From assembly GCA_900550165.1 (NCBI GenBank), contig URQY01000007.1, positions 1 to 64,000 of the forward strand: DNA of 64,000 nt, given 5' to 3'. The first letter of the stretch is position 1; each line of letters starts with the position of its first letter. Position numbers and translations under genes: made by a program. This document shows, piece after piece, positions 18,036-26,500 of the stretch. Under the pieces are notes generated by a model, which saw only the letters and a list, made by a program, of their open reading frames with translations, ran no database searches and had not been told where the DNA came from. This stretch comes from an uncultured Eubacteriales bacterium (GTDB taxonomy: Bacteria; Bacillota; Clostridia; Oscillospirales; Oscillospiraceae).

Positions 18036-18063
18036 AAAAAGGAAAGCCCTGCTTCCCTTTTTT
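18036..18063. terminator. Hairpin between cwlD and cotJ
   Basis: AAAAAGGAAAGC (18036-18047) pairs with GCTTCCCTTTTTT (18051-18063), with one mismatch and A/T runs on both sides. It looks like a terminator yet lies between diverging genes, so it may be an attenuator in the cotJ leader. Confidence 0.45.
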
Positions 18064-18125
18064 CTCCCGCTGCATACGATGGAATGAGCGTTGGCTCAAA
18101 GTCTCTTAATGAGGAGGAATTCTCT

Positions 18126-18566
18126 TTGCCTACCAACAAAGTCACGCCCGGCGCAGGCACGCTGCCAAATGGCTGCTGCGCGCCGCTGGCTTTTCCTTAT
18201 GTACCCGTTCAGAGCAATGACCCCGAGCGCTATTCCCAGCAGGATGCGCTGCGTGCGGGGACCCTTTTTCCGGGCTTAAATCTTCCCTTCCACGCACAGC
18301 TCGAGACAAAATTTCCCGCCGTCAACACAGCGCTCTCCGAGCTGATGGCGCTGGACTTTGCCATCGACGAACTGGGGCTCTATCTCACCACGCATCCAGA
18401 GGACACCGAGGCGCTGAACCTCTACTGGTCGTATATCAAGCTCGGCCGCGAGGGGCGCGAGGCTTATGAAAAGCAGTATGGTCCCCTGCTGCAGACCGAC
18501 CTGACGCCCGGAAGCTTCAAATGGCTCGATGATCCATGGCCGTGGGATATGGAGGAGGCTCAGTAA
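18126..18566 (+). CDS. Fused spore-coat proteins CotJA-CotJB
   Basis: This single 146-aa frame carries a CotJA domain (residues 20-56; FPYVPVQ and ALRAGTLFPGLNLPF) joined to a CotJB domain (residues 68-142; ELMALDFAIDELGLYLTTHP, then WLDDPWPWD). In Bacillus these are separate genes of the cotJABC operon. The start is a TTG at 18126 with GAGGAGG 8 bp upstream; no in-frame ATG is as well placed. The stop overlaps the cotJC ATG by one base, so the cotJ operon order is kept. Confidence 0.82.
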   Translation: MPTNKVTPGAGTLPNGCCAPLAFPYVPVQSNDPERYSQQDALRAGTLFPGLNLPFHAQLETKFPAVNTALSELMALDFAIDELGLYLTTHPEDTEALNLYWSYIKLGREGREAYEKQYGPLLQTDLTPGSFKWLDDPWPWDMEEAQ

Positions 18567-18658
18567 TGTTTGTTTATGAAAAAAAGCTACAGTATCCGGT
18601 CAAGATCAAAAATCCGAATCCCAAGCTCGCCATGGCCATCATTTCGCAATACGGCGGC
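18566..18658 (+). pseudogene. cotJC: cotJC, 5' fragment (interrupted by prophage)
   Basis: The first 31 codons of the manganese-catalase-like coat protein CotJC are clear: MFVYEKKLQYPVKIKNPNP, then KLAMAIISQYGG. The family continues with PDGEL, but here the frame enters prophage DNA and stops at 18679 after RYPIYP. The missing PDGELGASLRYL resumes in the same frame at 62464. The ATG overlaps the stop of the CotJA-CotJB gene. The reading frame is interrupted rather than decayed: no other lesion is seen in the two fragments. Confidence 0.93.
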
Positions 18659-18690
18659 CGATATCCCATTTATCCATAAAGAAAGTGCCT
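18630..18690. other. Left attachment site of the prophage (attL)
   Basis: This is the host/phage junction inside cotJC codons 30-31. GGCC at 18656-18659 is shared with 62464-62467. The phage-side arm (18660-18679, ending CCATAA) mirrors the phage-side arm at the right end (62442-62463, starting TTATGG). The dyad centre falls on the GG at 18656-18657, the likely 2-base crossover core. Confidence 0.8.
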
Positions 18691-18710
18691 TGTTACGAGG
18701 CGCTTTCTTT
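18678..18710 (+). terminator. Terminator just inside attL
   Basis: AAAGAAAGTGCCT (18678-18690) pairs with AGGCGCTTTCTTT (18698-18710). It would stop cotJ transcripts from running into the prophage. Confidence 0.75.
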
Positions 18711-18719
18711 ATGCCAAAT

Positions 18720-18748
18720 TTGACAAACTGCAAAAATTCCTATATGGT
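18720..18748 (+). promoter_or_regulatory. Promoter of the left-end cargo gene
   Basis: A perfect TTGACA (18720-18725), a 17-bp spacer and TATGGT (18743-18748) lie 40 bp before the gene at 18789, which is thus expressed apart from lytic operons. Confidence 0.6.
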
Positions 18749-18788
18749 GATGAAAGACCCGGCGCATTTTACTATGGAGGCTGCTATC

Positions 18789-19658
18789 ATGTTCGAAAAA
18801 CTGAAAAACTTTCTTGTGAATTCTCTCGGCTTCTTCGGGTATGGCGTTTTTTATATGCTCCTATGTGCAATTGTCTACGCCCCTATTTTCGTACTTGATC
18901 TTCCGTGGTATGCGACGTTTATTGCTACGTTTCTATTCTGTCTGTTCCCATCAATAGGCGTCATTGCCTTGCCTGTTCTCACAATCGTCGCGTTTCCGCG
19001 CGCCATTTCTCGCGGCCTTTGCGCGTCGTCGATTCTCTTTTATGTTTCCGTTGCCGTCTACATTATCCCTGCACTTGTCAGCCTTGCGTCCCTCTTCTTT
19101 CAATGGATATCCTCTGCCGTTGCTCGGATATCCGGTAAGGTGTCGGTTGAACAGCCTGAAACGTGGTACACTTGCCCGCGCTGCGGTTCTCTTGTCCACA
19201 GCGGCGTGACCTGCGACTGCGGCTTTGCCCCCGTCGGGAAGAAGTTCGGCTCTCCGAAGGTGACCGTCGCTGTGATGACTGTGAGCTTGCTTCTCCTCTG
19301 CGCCTGCGGCGTGCTTCTTTTGGAATCTCAGTCTAAAATTGACGAGTTGTCTGCACAGATAGATGCCATGGGCGCGCGTGCGGAGCAGCAAGAAAAGCAA
19401 ATATTTGCTTTGCGCGACCAGAACCGCGAGCTTTGCAATGATGCCATGTCGTCGTATTCTTACTATTCGTCTCACGGTTTTTGTGATGGATATTCCGCAG
19501 CAATGAGCGATCTCCATGCCGGCATAATGAGTGGTAGCGCCTGCATGGACGATAACTATGTATTTGCAGAGCCGTTTGATGGTGGAGACTCTTTGCACGT
19601 TGCCATGTTTGAAAATTGGGAGGGTTATCTTGATGCGGTTGCGCATGACCTTAATTGA
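18789..19658 (+). CDS. Prophage cargo: membrane protein with zinc ribbon
   Basis: This 289-aa protein has three or four hydrophobic helices in residues 12-105. A C4 zinc ribbon follows (CPRCGSLVHSGVTCDCG, about 140-156), then another helix, a coiled-coil stretch (SKIDELSAQIDAMGARAEQQ) and a Tyr/Ser-rich tail. GGAGG at 18776-18780 fits the ATG at 18789. It has its own promoter and terminator at the prophage edge, typical of a lysogeny-expressed accessory gene. No family was recognised; superinfection exclusion or a host-surface role is only a guess. Confidence 0.7.
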   Translation: MFEKLKNFLVNSLGFFGYGVFYMLLCAIVYAPIFVLDLPWYATFIATFLFCLFPSIGVIALPVLTIVAFPRAISRGLCASSILFYVSVAVYIIPALVSLASLFFQWISSAVARISGKVSVEQPETWYTCPRCGSLVHSGVTCDCGFAPVGKKFGSPKVTVAVMTVSLLLLCACGVLLLESQSKIDELSAQIDAMGARAEQQEKQIFALRDQNRELCNDAMSSYSYYSSHGFCDGYSAAMSDLHAGIMSGSACMDDNYVFAEPFDGGDSLHVAMFENWEGYLDAVAHDLN

Positions 19659-19670
19659 ACCGCCGAAAAG

Positions 19671-19701
19671 CAAAAGGGCGAGGCCTCACGGCCCCGCCCT
19701 T
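19671..19701. terminator. Bidirectional terminator, toxIN-flanking copy A
   Basis: AAAGGGCGAGGCC pairs with GGCCCCGCCCTTT around TCAC. It ends both the cargo gene (plus) and toxN (minus). Its 31 bases are identical, in the same orientation, to 20519-20549. Confidence 0.85.
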
Positions 19702-20195
19702 TACTGTTCCGTTGTCTTGAAGTAATATTTTACATATTCCCGTTCGAGCAATTTGAAGTCGCAGCACACCCTTGTGAGAAACGGATTGCGCCCGCCTGTT
19801 GCGCCGTCGTATGTCTTTCTCGCGTGCCGGTATACGTCCTCTTTGTGGTCGTTGCAGAATTCCAGTTGATTCCGCAGCAGGTTCTTGTAGCGCTCGTCTG
19901 GCTCTTTTTCGATATCGAACGGGACGAGGAAAAAGTCTTTCGCCGGAACCATATTGTTGAATCCGAGAATACCATATTTCCCGCCGTCAATGCGCATAAT
20001 ATGTACATTGCTTTTCAGCTTTTCGTGGTTCGGCTTCGGCGATTCCATCGGGACGAAGTATTTGTGCCCGTTGATTTCCAGAACAACGCCGATGTAGGGG
20101 CGGCGTTCCCTTTTATTAAACTGCACGCGGTGGTCCTTTTCGTGCAGAAATTCGATAAATCCGTCTCTGATTCTATATATTCTCAGCTTTTCCAT
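19701..20195 (-). CDS. toxN: Type III toxin ToxN/AbiQ endoribonuclease
   Basis: This 164-aa protein has the ToxN/AbiQ layout: an N-terminal YRIRDGFIEFLHEKD segment, RRPYIGVVLEINGHKYFVPM and the active-site loop ESPKPNHEKL (residues 51-60; Ser52 and Lys54 match the catalytic Ser/Lys of the family). FNNMVPAKDFF and a helical C terminus follow. Upstream lie three 36-nt repeats, a terminator hairpin and then the toxN ribosome site AAAGAGA, which is the diagnostic type III operon order. The toxin cuts RNA, including its own antitoxin precursor; known relatives give abortive infection against phages and stabilise replicons. Confidence 0.92.
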   Translation of the reverse strand: MEKLRIYRIRDGFIEFLHEKDHRVQFNKRERRPYIGVVLEINGHKYFVPMESPKPNHEKLKSNVHIMRIDGGKYGILGFNNMVPAKDFFLVPFDIEKEPDERYKNLLRNQLEFCNDHKEDVYRHARKTYDGATGGRNPFLTRVCCDFKLLEREYVKYYFKTTEQ

Positions 20196-20211
20196 GGCAA
20201 TCTCTTTCTGT

Positions 20212-20421
20212 AAAAAAGCGGGGCAACTTGCGTTGACCCGCTTTTTAGCTCCTCACTTAAGGCAGAGGCTCTCCTCTTTTTTGGCTCCCCACTCAAGGTA
20301 GGGGTTCTCCTCTTTTTTAGCTCCTCACTTAAGGCAGAGGTTTTCCTCTTTGGGGGCGGCAAGAACTGGCGACCGGGTATTGTTCTTGTCAGCAGAGCGT
20401 CGCCCATGGGTCCCACTCTGT
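20212..20421 (-). ncRNA. toxI: ToxI antitoxin RNA precursor
   Basis: It is transcribed leftward from the promoter at 20428-20455. After a leader of about 70 nt there are three 36-nt repeats (20243-20350), then a rho-independent hairpin (20212-20246; AAAAGCGGG with CCCGCTTTT and an inner CAAC/GTTG pair) just before toxN. In type III systems each repeat is cut out by the toxin and binds it as a pseudoknot RNA; partial read-through of the hairpin makes the toxin. The exact 5' end is inferred. Confidence 0.88.
20243..20350 (-). repeat. Three tandem 36-nt antitoxin repeats
   Basis: Units 20243-20278, 20279-20314 and 20315-20350 have an exact period of 36. Units 1 and 3 are nearly identical. Unit 2 shows paired changes (CTCCTCACTTAAGGCAGAGG becomes CTCCCCACTCAAGGTAGGGG) that look covarying. 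Confidence 0.95.
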
Positions 20422-20427
20422 ACTGTT

Positions 20428-20455
20428 ATTATATGCGATTGTTTCAAAAAGTCAA
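20428..20455 (-). promoter_or_regulatory. toxIN promoter
   Basis: On the minus strand, TTGACT (20450-20455), a 16-bp spacer and a perfect TATAAT (20428-20433) make one of the strongest promoters in the window, as expected for an abundant antitoxin RNA. Confidence 0.85.
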
Positions 20456-20476
20456 CATTTTGCGAACATTTCTTTT

Positions 20477-20503
20477 GCCAGTTGTTGCCAGTTACGGCCA
20501 GTT
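20477..20503. promoter_or_regulatory. Three GCCAGTT repeats with 10-bp period
   Basis: GCCAGTT occurs at 20477-20483, 20487-20493 and 20497-20503, one helical turn apart, 21 bp upstream of the toxIN -35 box. It looks like a binding array for a protein gripping one face of the DNA. The ligand is unknown. Confidence 0.5.
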
Positions 20504-20518
20504 GTAGCCGTTTTCGGA

Positions 20519-20549
20519 CAAAAGGGCGAGGCCTCACGGCCCCGCCCTT
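20519..20549 (-). terminator. Terminator of the virion operon, toxIN-flanking copy B
   Basis: This is the same 31 bases as 19671-19701, lying 8 bp after the stop of the giant polyvalent gene, with TTTT on the minus strand. Confidence 0.85.
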
Positions 20550-20557
20550 CATCATTT

Positions 20558-23500
20558 TCAGTTCCACGGCAGGCTGTTCAGATCCTTCTCGCTGTACCCT
20601 CTGCTGAGATAGAGCAAGTTTTTCTGCTTCCGGCTCAGCGGCAGCTTGTTGATCGCCTCGACGACCTTTTCTTTCTTGCTTCCGCTGACGGGATTGCCGT
20701 TCTCGTCCTTGTCGGCTTCCAGATCGGCCGTCGCGTCGTTGAAGTCTCTGATGGTCTCGTATGCTTTCTTGCGGCTCATGCCGCTGTCGACGAGTTCCTG
20801 ATAGAGCGCTGTCTGTGATGCGCTCAGCGCCTTTCCGCCTTCTGCCCAATATACACGTGATTCGTTCAGCGCGTTCTTACCGAAGAGCACCGCGCGCAGA
20901 GCTTCAAACGGATCTTCCAGCGGTGAATTCACCGGATATTGCAGTTGCTTCTTGTCACCGCTCCCCTTGTAGGACCCGCCGCGTGCAACGGCTTCAATGC
21001 CCTGCGCGGTTTTCTCGGCCTGTCGGCCGCCCGGAAGCGTGTCGCCCGCGAGTCCCACGAGCTGCTTCGCGACCTCTGCCCAAAATTCGCCCGCACTATC
21101 TGCGTTCTTGAGTGCGTCTTTCGTCTTCCCCGCTGCGCCAACGATGTCGGGCATCGGCAACGTCTGGTCGCCCCATCCCATCAGGCCCGCCACGTTGCGC
21201 ACATACGGTACATCGTTGCTGATGTTGTATAGCGTATCTTCCGCCGCCGACCAGCCGTCAAACTCGTCGTTCATGTCATTCGGATCGGTGTCGAAAAGGC
21301 GCTCGCCAAAGATGTTTTCGGTTACGTCATCGGCGATCATCTTGAGCATGTCGCTTGATGTCAGTCCATTGCCGGACGCGACGGCGTTCAACCCCATGCC
21401 GAGGACATCGAACGGCGCAGGCGTTCCGCCGTAGGCGTCCTCGTCCAGTCGGTTGAGCAGGAAAGCGAGCAGCATATAGGCAATGGCGTCGCTTGCGAGT
21501 TTTTTAATGGCCTTATCCTTGCCGATTTTCGCGGCCATTTCCTTGAAGCCGGGGCCGAGCCGGTCCTGAGTGACGTGCTCGAGGGTATTCGCTGCCTCGA
21601 CCTGGAACATATTCAGCATTTGTGCGATAAGGTTTTTCGACTGGAACGTCAGCGGCACTGAGCCTTTTGAGCGTGTACCCATGATATCGCGCGCCCAGCG
21701 GTCCGCCGCTTTCATCGCCTCCTTCGGGCTCTTTCCGGCGTCTAACTCCATACGGTACTTGCCGCGCACAGCGATCGTGCTGACGAGGGTATCGACCTTT
21801 TCCAGCGGACTAAATAGTTTTTCCAGCGCTTTTTCGCCCTTGGTGCTCTGGATGTAGTCAATGCCGCTCTTTTCCGTCAGGAAGTCGCTCTCGCCGCGGA
21901 ATGCGCTCATGCCGGTCGTCTTTCCGTTCAGGATATCGCCCACGGCGCGCCATGTGTACTTCTGTCCGAGCTCGGTTGCGATCATCGGCAGCTGTGCCGT
22001 CTGGTTCAGTGCCGACGAGAGGTTTCCTGCCACGTTCGCGCGGGCGAACATGCGGTTGAGCTTCTTCGCGCCGTTCAGCGCTTCGCGCCCGACTTCGCGC
22101 TCCATTGCGCGGTCCTCGAAGAGTTGCTTGCCCGCGAGCTTGTTCGCGTAGTCATCCATCCACGAAACAAGGTCGCTGAATTCGGTCGCGTCCTCGATGC
22201 TGCGGTACTTCTCGTCCGTATACTGTTCCATCAGGTTTGTCAGGTCCTCATAGCTCAGGAAGGTATCACCCGTGATCTTCTTTTTATCGCGCAAGTATTC
22301 TTCCTTCACATCCGCCGGAGCGTAACGCATGGCCTCCATTTGGTCGATGTCCGCCTTCATCTCTTCCGGTGCGAATGTCGACCTCAGGTAGTTTGCCATC
22401 TGACGCACGCGCATGATGTCGTCCGTGTGATACAGCACGTCGCTCGCATAGTCCACGTATGTCTCGAAGCCCTTGACGATATCGTAGTCCGTCTCATCGC
22501 CTCTGCGGTGCTGGAAGAACGGATTGTACCGCTTGTTCGGCTTGAAGGATTTCGTCAGACCTGCGATGCTCGTCGGCAGTTTGCCCACGCCGGAGCCGAG
22601 GTCGACGCCGATTGCCTTGAGTGCGCTCTCGAGCTTTCCGTTTGCCTCGCTCGTCTGGAAGTGCGGCGCGTAGCCTTTGATAAAGCCGATGGGCTCGTAT
22701 CCGTGCGCTACAAGGAAGTCGTTGATCGCGGCATAGAGTTTGTCATAGATCTCTGTGTATTTCTCGATCGCGTTCTCGACCTTCGTGCGGTCGACGTTCT
22801 TTGCCGCCGCGTAGTCATCCTGCGTTTGCAGCCAGTCGGCATACTGCCGCGCCAGATTGCGCGAACCTTTGTCGAGGCTGAATTCCCGCGCGGCATCTTT
22901 CATCTCTGCGCCATTTTTCAGGTTTTCCGCCGCCGCTCTGATGCTTTCCGCCGCGCCGGACTTTTCAACCAGCTCCTCGACGGTTCGTCCCTCTTTCAAT
23001 CTCTGCGCAAAGGCGCTCTCGTCCTTGTTCAGTGCGCTTTTCTTGCCGTCCGCGCCTTCAAAGGTTCGAACCTCGTCAAACATGCGGTTGATGAAGCGCT
23101 TGCGCTCCTGCTCGTTCTCGTAGACCGGCTCGAAAACAGCCTCGTTGATCTGCTGGCCCTGCTTCCAGCCAAAGAGAGCACGCATAATGCGCTGCGGCGT
23201 GCGATGGTAAAGCACAAGGCCTTTACTCGGGTCGAAGAGCTTTCTCAGGCCCTTTCGGTTGATCTCCGGCGCTTCTGTTCCGATGAGCTCGCGCGCCTGC
23301 TCGCGCAGTGCGTCATTGATCTCGATGCGCTGCTGCTGCAAAAGCCCCGTCTTCGTCGCCTTTTGTGCCGTGTAATAGTCCACGAGCTCGAGCACGCGCG
23401 ACTTTTTCGCGCTGCGAGGGATATCTGCCATCGAGCGCTCGCCGTTTGCAATGTCTCGCGCGATGGTCTTTTCCTGCCGCGTCGCGCCCAAGCGCTGCTC

Positions 23501-26500
23501 GGCGCGCTTCGTTGCGTTCTGAATGCTTTTTGCCGCCTTGTCGTTGGCAATGAGTTGTTCTGCGTTGTGGTAGATGCCTGCGCTGTTCGCGATTTTCACG
23601 CCCAACTCGTCGAGTGCTTTTGTGCCCTTGAATTCGTCCCGGCTCTTGACGCGCAGCCGCTCGGCCCGATTCGCCGCGCGCTGCTTGTCCAGCGCATCGA
23701 GATAGGCATCGTAGCTGTCGAAGCCGGATGGCTTGATGTTGTTCGTTGCCGCCGTCCGTGCGCGCTCGAGCTTCGTTTTCCACTCCGCAGGAATCGACAA
23801 ATACTCTCCGCGCTTACCGTCTCGCTCCGTCTTTTCATAGGATTGCTCCTGCTGTTCGCTCAGCTCGCCGTCTTCATTCTCCGCCGAGAAACGCACGTTC
23901 TTGATGCTGTTGATCTTATCAAGGCGGTCTGCGTCGTCTCCCGCGCGGTACTCCACGACGTTCATGCCCGCATCGCGCATCTCGCTCAAGAGGTCGCCCG
24001 GCGCATCATCCGGCGCGACAACAGCAAGCGCTTCATCGAAGCCGACGACGCGCTGCGGCTTGGCCTCGAAGTAGCCGGCCGGGATCTTCGCGGCAATGTC
24101 GAATAGCCGCATGATCGACCTCGCATTCCCGTCTTTGATGGCATAGCCGTCCTTTGCAAACGACCGCTTGATCGCCGCCGGAGAATGCTCACCCTTTGCA
24201 GCTTCCGCAAGCACATCTTCCAGGATGTGCCGCTCCTCGTACTCGCTGTCGCTGTGTGCCTTTGTGCTTCGCAGCAGATCGTCCACGACGCGGTCAATCT
24301 CGATGTCGAGGTCGCGCAGCCGCTTTTCATGTACGTCGTCGCTCTCTGCGCGCAGTCTCTCTTCGTCCGCGTGGATCGCATCGACGCTGTCATACTGCGG
24401 TGCCGACGTTGCGGCGAGTGTCCCGCCGGTCAGACCCCACATGCCCTCGCCGCGGTCACTCGCATTGTTCATCGCGCGCACAATATTTTCCGCCGTATAG
24501 TCCCAGTGCGTCTCCTTGAACGTCTTTCTGCCGTTTTCCGTGTACGGGTCTTTTCCGTTGTAGATACCCGGCTTCCCGAGCATCCCGTCCAGCCGCGGTC
24601 TCACCCACTGCTGCACGGTCTTTTCTACGTCACCCCAGCTTCCGCTTGGCGCGATCATGCTGTGCATTTTCTCCGACGTGGCCTCTTTGTCGACCTCGTC
24701 GCCGCTCGTACCGTTCTGCTCGATATACGCCTCGGCGTTTCGGATAAATTTTTCAATGCGCCAGTCTTCCAGCCTGCTTTTCTGCACGGCGATGAGCTTG
24801 TCCCGGTTCTCCGCTCTCCGCTCAAGCAGCCGCGCGTTCCGCTTCGCCCAGTCGTCCACGATGACCTCGCGCGCAGCATTCAGTGCGCTTTCGTCAAGGC
24901 TGCCGCCCGTCTCCATCTCCGCGTAAAGTTGTGCCACTTCCTGCATACCAACGCGGTCGACGTACTGGCGCAGCACGTCGTTGCCCAGGCTGTCGAACTT
25001 CTTTTCCTTGTAGATAGGCTCGAGCGATTTGCCCTTGCTCTGTAAGTATGCCGCCTGCACGGCCGGATATTTCGCAAGGCGCTCGGCGATGTCGTCAAGG
25101 CTCAATTCAGTCTCTTCGTTCACGCCCGCCGCGCCGATGACGCTGCTGTTTCGGAACGCGCCGCCCGCAAACTCGCTCGACAGCCTGTCGATCTCGCGCT
25201 CGAGTGCTCTCGCCTTGCTCTGGTCGACCTCGTACTCCACGCGCGCGTTGCTGCGCGTCGGCGTCCAGGCGTCCCCTCCGTAGACCTTGTTCTTGCTGCT
25301 TCTCTGCGGGTCGATGGTCTCGCGCGGGAAGACGGCGGAATACTCGCCATAGTTGGTGTGCCCGTCTTTCGCCTTGACAATGGCAATAGAGGGCGCGGGC
25401 CACGCGCCGATGTCCAGCGTGCGGCGCAGCTTCTCCTCGGTCATGTTGTGCATGGCGACGAGCGTCTTCGTCTCCTCGACCGGCTCATCCAGCGAAAACC
25501 GCGTCTTCGGCTTGACGTTCCCGCCGTTTTCAGATACACTTTCCGCAGAAGAGGCGGCACCGCCGGTATCGACGTCCTTTGCGGACGATTCTCCGGCCTT
25601 GAACGGTTCCGTCTCTTCGCCCATGATCTGCCTGCGGATTTCGTCGCCCAGCGTCGGCGACTTGACATTTTCGCTTTCATCTGCTATTCTCTTTTCGGAG
25701 AAATTGCGTGATGTTGAGCGAGCCCCTCCGGTAACGGCTGAGGGCACGACGCCGCCGGTAATTTCTCCGGCTTTTGCATCGGATCGAGCGTCACCCGCCG
25801 TCGGCGTCTTGACATCGCCCTGGCTCTGTGATAGAATCGCGCTCGTAAGGTCAGCAGCGTATGCCACCGGCTCGGTAATTTTAATACCGACATTGCGGAG
25901 TAACGCTGTGGCCTTATTTTTGTTTCCGGCAATGATTTTGCTGTCCTTCGCGCGCAGGCCTATCCAGTCCGCAAAGCTCTCTCTGCCATACATGGTTTTA
26001 ATTTCATACGCGCTTCTGCCGTCCACGCTTCCGTTCGGGTTGACCCCGATCAAGAGCGGGGCGGCTTTTTCGCGCGCTGTATTGACTGTGTGCCCGGGAA
26101 TGACCGAAATACGGTCGCCCTCGACAATAATCATTGCAGGATCTTTCAGCATATCCGGCAGGTCGCGAATGATATCTTCTCCAATCCCGTGGGCGGAATA
26201 GTTCTTGTTCGCACCCTCTTTTCTGGTGATCTTCTGCAAATTGCGCTTGAGCATGAAGAATGGCTTGCCGCCGAGCCCGAGCGCATCCGGTGAGCCATCG
26301 GCGCCTGTTACATAAATATCGTCGCTTCTGCCAACGGTTTTCAAATCGCCCTCGTAGAATGCGTCAATCTGCTCTTGATACGGGATATCCTGTGTGCGTT
26401 GGACGCTGTATTTCTCCGGCGGCCCTCTCCTACGTTCCGTCGCCGCCGCGGTCTCGCGGCCCTGTTCCGCCGCGCCCGGCGTGCGTTCGCCATGTAAGGC

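Noticed and set aside
17664..18125. Long upstream extension of the CotJA-CotJB frame
   Set aside because: It is antisense to cwlD and has no CotJ similarity. The TTG at 18126 has a strong ribosome site.
18570..18788. N-terminal extension of the cargo membrane protein reaching back over cotJC
   Set aside because: It reads the cotJC 5' end out of frame and crosses attL and a terminator. GGAGG at 18776-18780 sets the real start at 18789.
20243..20350. CRISPR array
   Set aside because: The three 36-nt units are directly adjacent with no spacers and no cas genes. The neighbouring ToxN explains them.
20183..20416. A 77-aa minus-strand frame with 12-residue repeats over the toxIN leader
   Set aside because: The repeats arise because 36 nt equals 12 codons. 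Position, promoter and terminator show this is the ToxI RNA, not a protein.
22124..24106. Plus-strand frame of 660 aa opposite the polyvalent protein
   Set aside because: High GC leaves few stops in this frame. It is Arg/Leu/Val-biased with no recognisable fold, and the minus-strand protein is clearly real.
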